From NCBI RefSeq assembly GCF_023897015.1, contig NZ_JAMHFY010000024.1, positions 1 through 64,000 on the forward strand: a stretch of 64,000 nt of DNA, read 5' to 3'. This document shows positions 37,941-47,491 of this stretch, one piece after another. A program made the position numbers and the translations under genes. How positions within the stretch are numbered: position 1 is the stretch's first letter; each line of letters opens with the position of its first letter. The notes beneath the pieces are model-generated. The model was given only the letters and a program-made list of their open reading frames with translations, did no database searches and had not been told where the DNA came from. The stretch is from Desulfosporosinus nitroreducens (GTDB lineage: Bacteria; Bacillota; Desulfitobacteriia; Desulfitobacteriales; Desulfitobacteriaceae).

Positions 37941-39419
37941 TTATTTCTTCATTCCAGTTAATGCGGTGTAACTATTAGCCTCGCCCGCGCCAAAGAGCTC
38001 ATCGTTTCCAGGTTTACCTAAATCGACCGCTGTCTGTTGAATCAATGCAGTCACTTGGGCTGGGGTCAATCCCGGATTATGGGCTTTAATGACTCCGGCA
38101 ATCCCTGCAACTTTCGGTGAAGCCATTGAGGTACCTTGCATCAGAGCATAGCCCCGAAGATTTGATGTAATATAGGGCTCCATGTTAGTCGGAAAGGTGC
38201 TAAACGTATGGTAGTGGAGGTCTAGTAACTTGAGATCACCGGTTTGGTCATAGATTGGTCCAAAGTCACCACCGGGGGCGGCTACATCGATGGAGCGGGA
38301 TCCATAATTAGAGTAGAAAGCAATTTTATCTTTAGACCATTCGTTAGAAGAGGATACGGTAATAACTCCCGGGGTTTGTCCCGGTACTTCACGAGATGCG
38401 CCTTTAAACTTAAATCCTAAGTAACCGAATGTTTGATTCATGTAGCTTGTGATTACATTCGGATTGTTTAAGTTAAGAGACTCATTCCCTGCAGCAGTGA
38501 CGACTGTGACATTATGATCTACAGCGTATTTAATGGCACGTCTGTATAAAAGTGCATCAGCAACGTCACTATAAGCATTTTTGTCATCTAAGTATGTATA
38601 ACGAGAGATACTATCAAATCCACCGATGGACATATTTATGACGTCTACTTGGTCTTTAGCCGCTTGTACAATAGCCGAAATAATCCAGGTTGTCTGCGTG
38701 TTGCCGCTAGCAGAGAAGATACGATAAGCACGGATTCCTAGATCGGGTCCAATCCCGTGCATTTTGCCATTAGATGCAATAGAACCCGCAACGTGCGTAC
38801 CGTGTCCGTAGCGATCACCATAGTCATTAGGATCATCAGTTTCGGTTGCGTCTCCGTCTGCATTGGCCGGTACAAAGTTTTGTCCGCCAACAATGTTATT
38901 TTTTAGATCTGGATGGTTAAAATCAATCCCACTGTCAATGATACCGACAATCGCCTTGTGGATTACTGTTCCGTTAATTTCCACACCGCCAGTCTCCAGT
39001 GCATAAGAATCTCCATTATGGGTAATCCGTTGAATATCCCATTGATAGTCCCAGTAACTATCGGTTTGATCAGCTTGAGGAATATCTGTAACTGGTTGAC
39101 CGTTAGCATCCACAGGGTTGATCTTCTTATCATCTAATTTTAAAACCAACGAAACGTTTGCGGCTTGGATCCCCTTAATTGCTTTCAGATTATTTAAAAA
39201 GTAAGGGTTATCTGATTGTACCTCGAGCCCTGATACCTCAGGCAATACCCTAAGTATCTTACCTCCAGCTTTGGAAATAACTAGATCATAGTCAGTGGGA
39301 ATTTGTTGCTGGAAAGCAATCGTGTAGGTGTTTTTTGTCTGAGATGCCCCGGCTGGAGCAATGAACGCAGCCGTGATTAAGCTTACCGTGACTACCAAGC
39401 TAAGAAACTTCCTATTCAC
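37941..39419 (-). CDS. Secreted subtilisin-family serine protease
   Basis: About 492 residues from GTG at 39419 (AAAAGGAG site; an ATG at 39458 is the longer alternative). A signal peptide ending near PAGAS, an I9-like propeptide (about 30-95), then the S8 catalytic domain: Asp in IVDSGIDFNHPDL-type motif (VGIIDSGIDFNHP), His in YGHGTHVAGS, Ser in GTSMASPKVAG. The triad is complete, so it should be an active extracellular protease. It stands alone on the minus strand between two degenerate regions. Confidence 0.93.
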   Translation of the reverse strand: MNRKFLSLVVTVSLITAAFIAPAGASQTKNTYTIAFQQQIPTDYDLVISKAGGKILRVLPEVSGLEVQSDNPYFLNNLKAIKGIQAANVSLVLKLDDKKINPVDANGQPVTDIPQADQTDSYWDYQWDIQRITHNGDSYALETGGVEINGTVIHKAIVGIIDSGIDFNHPDLKNNIVGGQNFVPANADGDATETDDPNDYGDRYGHGTHVAGSIASNGKMHGIGPDLGIRAYRIFSASGNTQTTWIISAIVQAAKDQVDVINMSIGGFDSISRYTYLDDKNAYSDVADALLYRRAIKYAVDHNVTVVTAAGNESLNLNNPNVITSYMNQTFGYLGFKFKGASREVPGQTPGVITVSSSNEWSKDKIAFYSNYGSRSIDVAAPGGDFGPIYDQTGDLKLLDLHYHTFSTFPTNMEPYITSNLRGYALMQGTSMASPKVAGIAGVIKAHNPGLTPAQVTALIQQTAVDLGKPGNDELFGAGEANSYTALTGMKK

Positions 39420-39614
39420 TTTTCTATACTCCTTTTCTAAAATTATTCTTTTCTGCATCTTCCAACTAGATGGTCAGAGAGCACTTGTTAAATTATACAA
39501 ATAGATTAAGTAAAATGCTATGAAATTTACCATTTTTTAAAAATTAAGTAATAAATAACTTTTATAACGACAAGCATTGTCCTCGTAATGACAGGCGATT
39601 GTCCGTAATAGTCT

Positions 39615-39832
39615 TTCTTCGAAGAAACCGATTTAGACCGTGACCTAAAAAAGAGAGAACACCGTTTTGTGAGATACGCAGACGACTGTAACCCCAACAA
39701 TTCCTACTGGGAACGTCAGGACTTCATCGGTATAAGGAACTTCGTAACCTTTAGGAACCGCCTAGTGCGGACCACATGCTAGGTGGTGTGAGAGGATGGG
39801 GGCTAGCCTAGCCGACCCCTCCTACTCGAATG
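39615..39832 (+). mobile_element. Remnant of a group II intron (RT fragment and domains V-VI)
   Basis: From 39621 a frame reads EETDLDRDLKKREHRFVRYADDCN, the reverse-transcriptase YADD block of a group II intron protein. It is followed at once by a C-terminal-like scrap (NSYWERQDF), so most of the ORF is deleted. At 39754-39828 lie GGAACCGCCTAGTGCGGACC and GGTGGTGTGAGAGGATGGGG…CCCCTCCTACTCGA, the domain V/VI and 3' end pattern of bacterial introns. The element is dead: 5' domains I-IV and most of the protein are missing. Confidence 0.85.
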
Positions 39833-39848
39833 TTATTTTTCAGAGAAT

Positions 39849-40530
39849 TCATTGGACATTGCACAGTAAAATTGCATGTGTATCGGTATAAAAAATAATT
39901 TTCTCCACCGTATAGGTTGAATTTCTTTTTAAGAGCAGTTCATCTTCTGTTTTAATGTTGCTGATACTTTTTAAACAAGCAGCATTAAAATATTTTGGGA
40001 CTTTTAAGATAAATAGTACATCACCAGAGTATTCGATATTACCGTTAAAAAATAAAGTAGTACTCGAATAACCCTTTTCAAGAAACTTTGCTCCATTATA
40101 GATACTTAAAAAATTAGTGAGCTCTTGGAAACCTTCTAAATCTATCCATCTAAAAGTAATTATATCCTCAGGAGTTGACGCCTTTTCTATAGCAGAATCT
40201 ATATGCATAATTCGATTTTTATACCTCGGATATCTACAATGACGCAAATGCTCGTTGAATTTGAAAGAACATGAAGTATATAGTTTGATGGTTTTAATTT
40301 CTTCCTGAGTTAGGTGTTGTTCCCATGAACTGTAGTTCAGTTTACTCCATTGTCTAATCTCGTCTCTAAGTTCAAATATACGGAATGAATCATTAACTTT
40401 GAGGTATTTAAGTAAGTTAAAAACATCCTGTAAGGTGTCGGAAAAGTCCTTGTTATTAAGTTGAGCAGATATATTTTCTTTCCTAAAGATTGATTGCCAT
40501 ATTTCTTTAACTTTTATAAATATAAAACAT
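39849..40530 (-). pseudogene. ADP-ribosyltransferase (R-S-E type), frameshifted near its start
   Basis: The intact part (from about 40512 down to 39849) codes an ADP-ribosyltransferase exoenzyme fold. It has WEQHLTQEEIKTIKLYT at the fold start, the NAD-binding arginine in ITFRWID (codon 40149-40151), KGYSSTT as the STS-like motif (about 40055-40075), and TEDELLLKRNSTY with an E-x-E pair (codons 39945-39947 and 39939-39941). An ATG at 40530 has a perfect AAAGGAGG site but meets a stop after seven codons. Dropping one base of the AAAA run at 40512-40515 joins it to the main frame, giving about 226 residues, the size of C3-type enzymes. No signal peptide. Arg-specific modification would be expected from E-x-E; the target is unknown. 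Confidence 0.72.
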
Positions 40531-40703
40531 AACCTCCTTTGCTTAAAGGGTAGTTATGTTTCATATTTATTTGGATAGCACCAAGAAATGACTAATACTG
40601 CTTTAGTTTATCAACGTTAGAGGCAAATTCTAATTCGATAGTTAGACCAAAGAAAAAGAGTAACAACATCGTTGTTACTCTTGAAAAGTTATTTTTATCT
40701 CTA

Positions 40704-42182
40704 TTAATACCTGCGAGCACCAAGATAACGAGAGGAGTAGAAGCTGTCACCAAGACTGGATGTTTTAACATCGCTTTGGGGGTTGCTGGCGTGAACAAAA
40801 CGCCCTCCACCAATATAAATACCTACATGAGAGGCACCTTTAGCGTAGGTTGAAAAGAATACTAAATCACCTGCACGAAGGTCATTTTTACTAACTGGAG
40901 TTCCGGAAGCGAATTGTGCATAAGAGGTTCGAGGAAGAGATATACCAGAACTTGATAAGACGTACTTTGTAAAACCTGAACAGTCAAAACCACTTTTTGT
41001 TGTTCCGCCAAAAACATAAGGCGTACCTTGCAAGCTAAGTGCACGGTCTACGATATTTGAAGAACCGCCGCTTCCGCGAGATAGGGTAGAAGCTACCATG
41101 ACTGGTTGCTTACTGGGGCCCTGAGCAATGACGCGATTGACTGGATTTTGTGTTACTTTTTCATCTACCACCTGCTTGGTAACGTCGATACCATTCTTTT
41201 GAACATAAGAATATGTTACTGTTTTTGAACCATTATTGCCTTGCTCAATTACTTTCGTTTGTCCAACCTTTAAACTATTGTCATTATTTGTTACGACATC
41301 ATAGGGAATAGTTTCTGCACCTGTAAATGTCCCTTCACTTACAACGGTAAGATAAGGAGTTGTAGAAACTAGTTTAATAATTTGGCCGGGCTGCAATTTC
41401 GTATCCTTGCTCGTTCCCGGATTACCAGCTAATACTTCATCCGTTAACATATCGTTTTTGCGGGCAATTAGCCACCAAGAATCGTTGGGTTGTACAGTAT
41501 AATCCTTTGTAGTTACTTTACCGTCAATCAACTCTTTGAAAGCTTGTTCAAGTGGTTTCATTTGATCTGGTTGGACTTCTGTTGCTTCAACACTAACCTG
41601 TTCGGCAAAACTAACGGAAGTTACCTTGTTTTCCTCACTGGGTTTAACATAATAGTCTTCATACTCTTCAAGAAGTTTATCGGAATCCTCTTTACTAGGC
41701 AGATATGCGACAACTGAACCGTCTGCTTCTAACTTATAACCTTCAAGATAAAACCCTAATTTTTCTTCTAACATCTCCTCGTTTAAAGAAGATTCGAAAT
41801 AGACTGCAGGATTAACTCTGAGGGTTTCATAGGTGATTTGGTCATGGGTTTTGGCAACTACTCCAAATGGCTCGCCTTGTTGTTTTAGAATTGTTTCGAC
41901 GAGGTTTTTACCGGCATCAACATTTTTGGCTAACCCAATTTGTTGACCGTTAATCATAACCGCAGCAGCGGCAGTTGTTGTCGAAAGATAATAGGTGAGA
42001 CCGCCAGTTAGGATAACCACAATAGATAAGCCACCAACGACGCGTGGTGATTTCCATGAGACTTTTTTTAAGGTACTGTTGATAAATCGTTTGAGCAACG
42101 TTTTTTTCTGAGTCCAATTAAAATGTTTGATTCTAGTATGTACCGAACCTTTTAACCGTAATATGACTGGAGACAAATGCAT
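40704..42182 (-). CDS. Peptidoglycan endopeptidase: LysM, G5 and NlpC/P60
   Basis: A 492-residue wall hydrolase. A basic cytoplasmic start and one membrane anchor (about 50-72) are followed by a region of unknown fold (75-225), a LysM domain (about 228-272, YTVQPNDSWWLIARKND), a G5 domain (about 275-352) and a C-terminal NlpC/P60 domain with catalytic Cys in DCSGF, His in HVGIYIG and a third polar residue (FVHAS). These cut the D-Glu to diamino-acid bond in stem peptides. A c-di-AMP riboswitch lies directly upstream, the usual control of such hydrolases. Confidence 0.94.
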   Translation of the reverse strand: MHLSPVILRLKGSVHTRIKHFNWTQKKTLLKRFINSTLKKVSWKSPRVVGGLSIVVILTGGLTYYLSTTTAAAAVMINGQQIGLAKNVDAGKNLVETILKQQGEPFGVVAKTHDQITYETLRVNPAVYFESSLNEEMLEEKLGFYLEGYKLEADGSVVAYLPSKEDSDKLLEEYEDYYVKPSEENKVTSVSFAEQVSVEATEVQPDQMKPLEQAFKELIDGKVTTKDYTVQPNDSWWLIARKNDMLTDEVLAGNPGTSKDTKLQPGQIIKLVSTTPYLTVVSEGTFTGAETIPYDVVTNNDNSLKVGQTKVIEQGNNGSKTVTYSYVQKNGIDVTKQVVDEKVTQNPVNRVIAQGPSKQPVMVASTLSRGSGGSSNIVDRALSLQGTPYVFGGTTKSGFDCSGFTKYVLSSSGISLPRTSYAQFASGTPVSKNDLRAGDLVFFSTYAKGASHVGIYIGGGRFVHASNPQSDVKTSSLGDSFYSSRYLGARRY

Positions 42183-42198
42183 ATTTCTTTCACCTTTC

Positions 42199-42325
42199 TC
42201 AGCTTACGAGGTTAGTTGACGGATTCGGGCACAAGGTGTAAGCCCTACGCATTTAGTATGCGTTTCACCCCATAAAAAAAGATCCCCCGCTCTAGGTATC
42301 CTAGATTCAGCCTTTGTTTTTTTGC
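42199..42325 (-). promoter_or_regulatory. ydaO/yuaA-type c-di-AMP riboswitch
   Basis: On the minus strand the leader of the NlpC/P60 gene holds the conserved ydaO segments in order: GGCTGAATCTAGG, GAGCGGGGGA, GGGGTGAAACGC, GTAGGGCTT, and CCCGAATCCGTCAACTAACC with CTCGTAAGC. The last block is nearly the family consensus. c-di-AMP binding to this class usually turns expression off, linking wall hydrolysis to osmotic and potassium state. Confidence 0.92.
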
Positions 42326-42447
42326 GTCGACATAATGTATTCGACATGATACGGAAATTTCCTCTAAAATTAATCGTAGAAATAAATGGAAATTGGCATT
42401 CCGAGACTTATTAGGAACCTAATTTTAGATCAACTTAGTACAAGATT

Positions 42448-43167
42448 TTAATGAGAGAGGCCTCGATTGATAATTTTCCTGACCCTTTCCGGCAATTCCG
42501 AGGCTTGCTCCTTGGTTAGTTTGGCAGTTGGGATGGGGTCAAAAATAGTTATTTCTACATGGGCTGGCTTAATTTTAAAGCCGTTTTGTTCCATTATCTT
42601 ATACGAACCGCGAATCGTAATCGGAACAATGGGAACACCAGACTTCAACGCCAACTTCAAGCTCCCAGGTTTAAATTCGCCTAGAGTTTCACCTTTGCTG
42701 CGAGTGCCTTCAGGGAAAATGACCATAGAATATCCTTCTTTAAGATGTTCTGCAGCCTGGTTTATAACTTTAAGAGATTGTCGTATATCTGAACGGTCCA
42801 TAAAAACACACTTCAAATGAGTCATCCAGGTTCGAATTAGGGGTAATTTTAGAAGCTCAACTTTTGCAATAAAGGCCTTAGGCTTATCAATATAACCCAA
42901 GAGAATAGGGATGTCAAAATTCCCCTGGTGATTGCTGACGAAAAGAACTGGGCCTTCAGAAGGGATGTTCTCCTCCCCGCTGATGGTAACAGTAACTCCT
43001 GCAAGCTTAACGAGAGTATGAGCCCATTTCTTTGCCGTTTGGTTTGTGAGCTGGTCATGTTCAACGGTTTTTCCCATTTTCTCTAATAGGTTAACTTTTA
43101 ACAGTGTTGGTTGAATGGCTATGAGGTGTATCCAAAAATATGTAAACCATAGAATTGTTCGAAACAT
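42448..43167 (-). CDS. plsC: 1-acyl-sn-glycerol-3-phosphate acyltransferase
   Basis: A 239-residue membrane enzyme with an N-terminal hydrophobic segment, the catalytic NHQGNFD motif (HX4D), FMDRSD, FPEGTRSKG (block III) and VPIVPITI. It makes phosphatidic acid from lysophosphatidic acid. A GAGGGT site precedes its ATG. It is a single gene here, not linked to other lipid genes. Confidence 0.93.
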   Translation of the reverse strand: MFRTILWFTYFWIHLIAIQPTLLKVNLLEKMGKTVEHDQLTNQTAKKWAHTLVKLAGVTVTISGEENIPSEGPVLFVSNHQGNFDIPILLGYIDKPKAFIAKVELLKLPLIRTWMTHLKCVFMDRSDIRQSLKVINQAAEHLKEGYSMVIFPEGTRSKGETLGEFKPGSLKLALKSGVPIVPITIRGSYKIMEQNGFKIKPAHVEITIFDPIPTAKLTKEQASELPERVRKIINRGLSH

Positions 43168-43492
43168 TAATCTACCCTCATCCTTTTTAGGATATTATAC
43201 CAAAAATTAAGATACACAGAAACCTAAACATAAAATTCCTGAGTAATCATTTCGTAAGCCGTCCGGATAAGTGCCGGACGCCGGGTATGTTACTGATAAA
43301 TTTATATATGTGTTAGCTGAGGAGGTCATTGAATCCATCACCATAATAGGTGCTGGAAATACCAATGGAGTTGTAAGGTTAAATTGACAGTAAATTAATC
43401 GAGAAGACTTGACAGCTGGCGTTAAGAAATTTATTATTAGTATAATAAAGATACTATAATTAGTATACTTACTTTCAGAAAGGTAATTCACA
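43168..43492. other. Intergenic region between plsC and the HxlR gene
   Basis: Divergent promoter region. On the plus strand TTGACA at 43409-43414 and TATTAT at 43432-43437 (17-bp spacer) form a good promoter. Downstream lie the overlapping half-sites AGTATA, ATACTATAATTAGTATACT (43438-43468), a plausible site for autoregulation. A fragment reading IESITIIGAGNTNG near 43335 may be a gene relic. Confidence 0.5.
43409..43468 (+). promoter_or_regulatory. Promoter and putative operator of the HxlR regulator
   Basis: TTGACA-17 bp-TATTAT, followed by an inverted repeat built from AGTATACT/ATACTAT at 43438-43468. HxlR-family proteins usually bind such dyads over their own promoter. The operator assignment is inference. 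Confidence 0.55.
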
Positions 43493-44152
43493 ATGACACG
43501 AAAGTACAACCATTATTGTCCTGTGGCTTTTTCATTAGAGGTAATTGGTGGTAAATGGTCTTTTACTATCATTCGAGATTTGCTCACTAGGCCCCAAAGG
43601 TTTAGTGACCTGTTGCAGTACTCAAGCAACGTCACGCCTAAGGGACTTACGCTTGCACTCCGGCAACTTGAGGAGACTGGTATTGTTGAACGAGAGGAAC
43701 AGCCGGGCCATCGCGAGGTTTGGTACAGGCTAACGCGTGCAGGTCAAGACCTGCGTCCTGTGGTGGAGGCAATGAAGGAGTGGGGCCTGAAACATGCAAT
43801 GCGGCCACCATTGCCAGGCGAAGTGGTTCGCCCTGATCTAGCGATGGATGTCATTACAGATTCCCTCAATAAACGAGGCCGTAAGTTGCCTCAACCTACA
43901 ACATGGTTGATGTGTTTCACGCATGGGGGAGCCCATGTCTTATCGTTTGATGGTGATCGATGGTCAACAAGTAAAGGAGAGCAAGCAGATCCGGACGTCC
44001 GAGTGACGGTATCTCCCGAAGCGTGGGCGACATTTTTGGCTGTTAAACGGAGTGAGAGAGATCAGTATGTTCAATCGTTGCAACTCGATGGCTCACCCGA
44101 ACGTGTCGAGGAGTTTTTACGGGCCTTTGTCGTTAGAGATACACTTTACTAA
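43493..44152 (+). CDS. HxlR-family regulator with C-terminal SCP2-like domain
   Basis: A 219-residue protein. Residues 1-105 are an HxlR winged helix (CPVAFSLEVIGGKWSFTIIRDLL, then LTLALRQLEETGIVERE). Residues 110-219 resemble the SCP2 sterol-carrier fold found at the end of many two-domain HxlR proteins. The conserved cysteine near the N-terminus (CPVAF) is typical of redox- or electrophile-sensing members. The gene is richer in GC than its neighbours, which may mean transfer. The next gene starts 199 bp downstream and may not be linked. Confidence 0.82.
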   Translation: MTRKYNHYCPVAFSLEVIGGKWSFTIIRDLLTRPQRFSDLLQYSSNVTPKGLTLALRQLEETGIVEREEQPGHREVWYRLTRAGQDLRPVVEAMKEWGLKHAMRPPLPGEVVRPDLAMDVITDSLNKRGRKLPQPTTWLMCFTHGGAHVLSFDGDRWSTSKGEQADPDVRVTVSPEAWATFLAVKRSERDQYVQSLQLDGSPERVEEFLRAFVVRDTLY

Positions 44153-44351
44153 CATCAAGGTAAACGGTTTGGAAAACAGAGTAGAAAAGGCTAACAAGTG
44201 TACATACGGGAGGAGTCTATTCGGAGTATTGTTTAGTGAAGCGATTTTTTAGCCCTTCTATTTTGATTTAAAAGGTTCACAGAGGAAAGGAGAGATTAGG
44301 AACGAGCGAATAAGAAAGATGAACTAATATGAAGTACGAGGAGGGCTAAAC

Positions 44352-46598
44352 TTGAGCGAATGGAAAAAGACCAGTTGCGTGCTTTGTGCCCAAAATTGCG
44401 GTCTCGAGGCGTTGGTGGAGAATAACCAAATTGTTAAGGTCAAACCTGACAAAGATAATCCCCGCAGCCAGGGATATGCTTGCCGAAAGGGGCTCAATAT
44501 CGCTTATTACCAGCATCACAGTGATCGTCTTACTCACCCCTTGAAAAAAGTGGGGAAGGATTTCGTGCCCATCTCCTGGGAACAGGCACTCACAGAGATC
44601 GCGGAAAAACTACGAACCATCGTAGATGAGCATGGGCCACGTTCCTTGGCCTTTATGGGTCTGGGAGGCTTGGGAGGTCATTCTGAAGCAGTTTTCGGAC
44701 TTCGTCTTTTACGTTCTTTGGGCTCGAAATACTACTATAATGCCTTGGCTGGAGAACTTACCGGTTTATACTGGGGCTATGGTCGAACTATAGGCAGGCA
44801 ATATAATTTTACGATCTTCGATCACGATCAGACGGATCTCCTGTTAGCCATCGGTTGGAACGGTTGGATGAGCCATCAGATGCCTCAGGCCAGAAGATAC
44901 CTTGATAAGATGTCCAAAGACCCAGGAAAAATGCTAGTAGTCATAGATCCCCGTCCTTCAGAGACTGCAAAAAAAGCAGATATTCATCTGGCTTTGCGTC
45001 CGGGTACCGATGCCCTGCTAACTCGTGCTTTGATCGCCATCATCTTACAGGAAGGATGGCAAAATCAACCATATATTGATCTGCATGTGAGTCAATTTGA
45101 GCAAATCGATCCCTGGTTTAAGAATTTTGATGCCAGGGAGGCCTGCAGAGTATGTGAACTGAACTATGATCAAGTCAAAGAAGTAGCACGACTTTTTGCC
45201 ACGCGAAAATCATCACTTCATGCGGACCTTGGGGTACTTATGGGCAGGCATAGTTCAGTGACGACTTATTTACAAATCATACTGCTCGCCATCTGTGGAC
45301 GCCTTTTTGTTCCAGGGGGGAATGTTGTTCCAGGTTATTTAATGACCATGGGACCACACACGGATGATCGGAATCCTAAGCACTGGAAAACCATGTCAAC
45401 CGGTTTCCCTACAATTCTAGGCATGCATCCACCTAACGCAATGCCAGAAGAAATTGACAATAACCACCCCGAACGGCTACGGGCGGTACTTATTTCTTCC
45501 AGTAACCCTGTGCGCTCTTTTGCTGACACGACGGCCTATGAACAAGCCTTCTCCAAGCTGGATCTATTGGTTACTATTGATATTGCCATGACGGAAACAG
45601 CTAAGATGTCAGATTACGTACTGCCAGATCGCTCGCTTTATGAGAGATGGGATACTACTTACTTCCAGCTCAATTATCCCGAAATATATTGCCAAATGCG
45701 TCAGCCCATCGTGAAACCAGAGGGGGAACTCCTCGAAGGAAGTGAAATCTTTACTCGTCTGGCCGATAAACTAGGCTTTATTCCGGCAATCCCAGAATCA
45801 CTTTATTCTGCTGCTAAAAAATCCCGAATAGAATATGGTCAGGCATTATATGCCTATATGAAATCGGAACCGAAGGCAGCGGCAATAATGCCATTTGTGG
45901 TGGCTAAAACTCTAGGCCAAGAAATGGGATCAGTTAACTTAGCCTGGATGTGGGCTCTGCTTCAAACTGTCCCCCAGAGTTTCAAGGAAAATGCAGTTCG
46001 GGCTGGCTTCAAACTCGGTCTCACTATGGGTGATGACATCTTTCAAGCAATCCTTGATCATCCGGAAGGTTTATGGATCGGTAAGGTGGACCCAGACAAC
46101 AACTTTGCCAACCTAAAAACGGAGGATAATCGCATCAACTTATATATACCAGAAGTCGAAGAATGGGTTACTGGCATAACCCCAGAGTATGAAGAAGAAC
46201 AACTTCAGTCTGAAGGTAAGTACCCCTTTGTTCTTTTGGCAGGACGGCACATGGATGAGAATGCCAATACCTTAATTCGGAATCCTGAGTGGAACCGTGG
46301 GCGAAGAGCTTGTACCGTGGCTATGAATCCGGAGGATGCCGAGGGGCTGGGCCTAAATGACCAACAAATCGTGAAGGTTACCACTGAAGCAGGGTCTGTG
46401 AACATTGAACTGGAAACCACCACGGACACTCGCCTCGGAATGGTGATCATTCCGCATGGCTTTGGGTTGGAATTTAACGGAGAGATATACGGAGTGGGGG
46501 TTAATCGATTGACCAAAAATACTAATCGCGATCGCATTGCAGGTACGCCTTTACATCGTTATGTGCGCTGTCAGGTGGAAGCGGTTATCGATTCTTAA
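44352..46598 (+). CDS. Molybdopterin oxidoreductase (cytoplasmic, CISM family)
   Basis: A 748-residue catalytic subunit from TTG 44352 (GAGGAGGG site). The N-terminal 4Fe-4S cluster ligands are CVLCAQNCG plus YACRKG; three further molybdopterin domains follow and the C-terminus (about 620-748) is the dinucleotide-binding fold. There is no twin-arginine signal, so it works in the cytoplasm. No electron-transfer or membrane subunit lies beside it. The substrate cannot be told; similar orphan enzymes in Desulfitobacterium relatives are numerous and mostly uncharacterised. Confidence 0.9.
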   Translation: MSEWKKTSCVLCAQNCGLEALVENNQIVKVKPDKDNPRSQGYACRKGLNIAYYQHHSDRLTHPLKKVGKDFVPISWEQALTEIAEKLRTIVDEHGPRSLAFMGLGGLGGHSEAVFGLRLLRSLGSKYYYNALAGELTGLYWGYGRTIGRQYNFTIFDHDQTDLLLAIGWNGWMSHQMPQARRYLDKMSKDPGKMLVVIDPRPSETAKKADIHLALRPGTDALLTRALIAIILQEGWQNQPYIDLHVSQFEQIDPWFKNFDAREACRVCELNYDQVKEVARLFATRKSSLHADLGVLMGRHSSVTTYLQIILLAICGRLFVPGGNVVPGYLMTMGPHTDDRNPKHWKTMSTGFPTILGMHPPNAMPEEIDNNHPERLRAVLISSSNPVRSFADTTAYEQAFSKLDLLVTIDIAMTETAKMSDYVLPDRSLYERWDTTYFQLNYPEIYCQMRQPIVKPEGELLEGSEIFTRLADKLGFIPAIPESLYSAAKKSRIEYGQALYAYMKSEPKAAAIMPFVVAKTLGQEMGSVNLAWMWALLQTVPQSFKENAVRAGFKLGLTMGDDIFQAILDHPEGLWIGKVDPDNNFANLKTEDNRINLYIPEVEEWVTGITPEYEEEQLQSEGKYPFVLLAGRHMDENANTLIRNPEWNRGRRACTVAMNPEDAEGLGLNDQQIVKVTTEAGSVNIELETTTDTRLGMVIIPHGFGLEFNGEIYGVGVNRLTKNTNRDRIAGTPLHRYVRCQVEAVIDS

Positions 46599-46969
46599 GA
46601 AACACAATTCAAAATGGCCGATGTTTAGGAAGATATGCGATCTGGAGAAAATGAGTAATCTTATAAATGGCTAAGATAACAATGACATAGGATTTCGGTC
46701 AGAGGGTAAGCACTAATGATCAAGATGGTAAGCGAACTCGATCCTGGAAAATCGGGAAGAGTTATGAAAGTAATGCTCCAATGAAGAAAATGGATATTAG
46801 CAAGGGTATGAGGGATAGAATTATGAAGAGCACTCAATTAATGGGTGCTCTTTTCGACTTAACTATTTGAATTGCAGTACATACCAGTGAATATTTAAAA
46901 ATATTTCGCCCGTAAAATGAACTTATTAGGTAAGATAGAACTCATAGGTATAGAAGTGAGGTGAAAGCT
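46599..46969. other. Region between oxidoreductase and ECF sigma gene
   Basis: Contains a 22-codon frame at 46716-46784 (MVSELDPGKSGRVMKVML) that resembles the start of a FeoA-type SH3 protein, probably a relic, and a hairpin (AAGAGCACTC/GGGTGCTCTT) with TTTT at 46826-46854. Nothing else supported. Confidence 0.4.
46826..46854 (+). terminator. Probable terminator ahead of the sigma factor gene
   Basis: AGAGCACTC and GGGTGCTCT pair around AATTAAT and run into TTTTC. Confidence 0.65.
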
Positions 46970-47491
46970 TTGGAAAATGAGTTTGCCCAGATGATAAAAC
47001 GAGCAAAAATGGGGGATAAAGAGGTGATTATAGAACTCATCATGAGGCAAAAACAGGATTATTATCGCCTCGCCTATACCTTTATGAAGAACCAAGATGA
47101 CGCATTAGACGTCATGGAAGATATGATACTAAAAGTTTATGAAAATATTAAGAAGCTTAACGATAATAATGCTTTTTATAGTTGGAGTAAAGCAATCCTA
47201 GTTAATTGTTGTAAAAATAACTTAAGGAGAAAGAATAGGATCATATTGATCAGCAATATTCAGGAAGGCCCCCACGAAGATGTCTTTCAAGTAAAGGATG
47301 AACAACTAGATATTGAAAAACACATGAAAAAGCTCAATCAAAAACACCTGGAAGTTCTAAAATTAAGGTATTACCTTGATATGGATTATGAATCTATTGC
47401 TGCTATCTTAAAAATTCCGTTAGGAACAGTCAAATCACGAATTCACACTGGGCTTCTAAAATTAAAACAGAGCATGGGAGTGAGTAACTGA
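46970..47491 (+). CDS. ECF-type RNA polymerase sigma factor
   Basis: About 173 residues from TTG 46970, chosen because GAGGTGA lies 6 bp before it (a GTG at 46961 overlaps that site). Region 2 (YRLAYTFMKNQDDALDVMEDMILKVYENI) and region 4 (KHLEVLKLRYYLDMDYESIAAILKIPLGTVKSRIH) are both present. The downstream gene overlaps its stop and is a membrane anti-sigma candidate. Typical SigV/SigI-like size for this group. Confidence 0.9.
   Translation: MENEFAQMIKRAKMGDKEVIIELIMRQKQDYYRLAYTFMKNQDDALDVMEDMILKVYENIKKLNDNNAFYSWSKAILVNCCKNNLRRKNRIILISNIQEGPHEDVFQVKDEQLDIEKHMKKLNQKHLEVLKLRYYLDMDYESIAAILKIPLGTVKSRIHTGLLKLKQSMGVSN

Noticed and set aside
43207..43509. 100-residue minus-strand frame
   Set aside because: It overlaps the HxlR promoter and start, with no ribosome-binding site.
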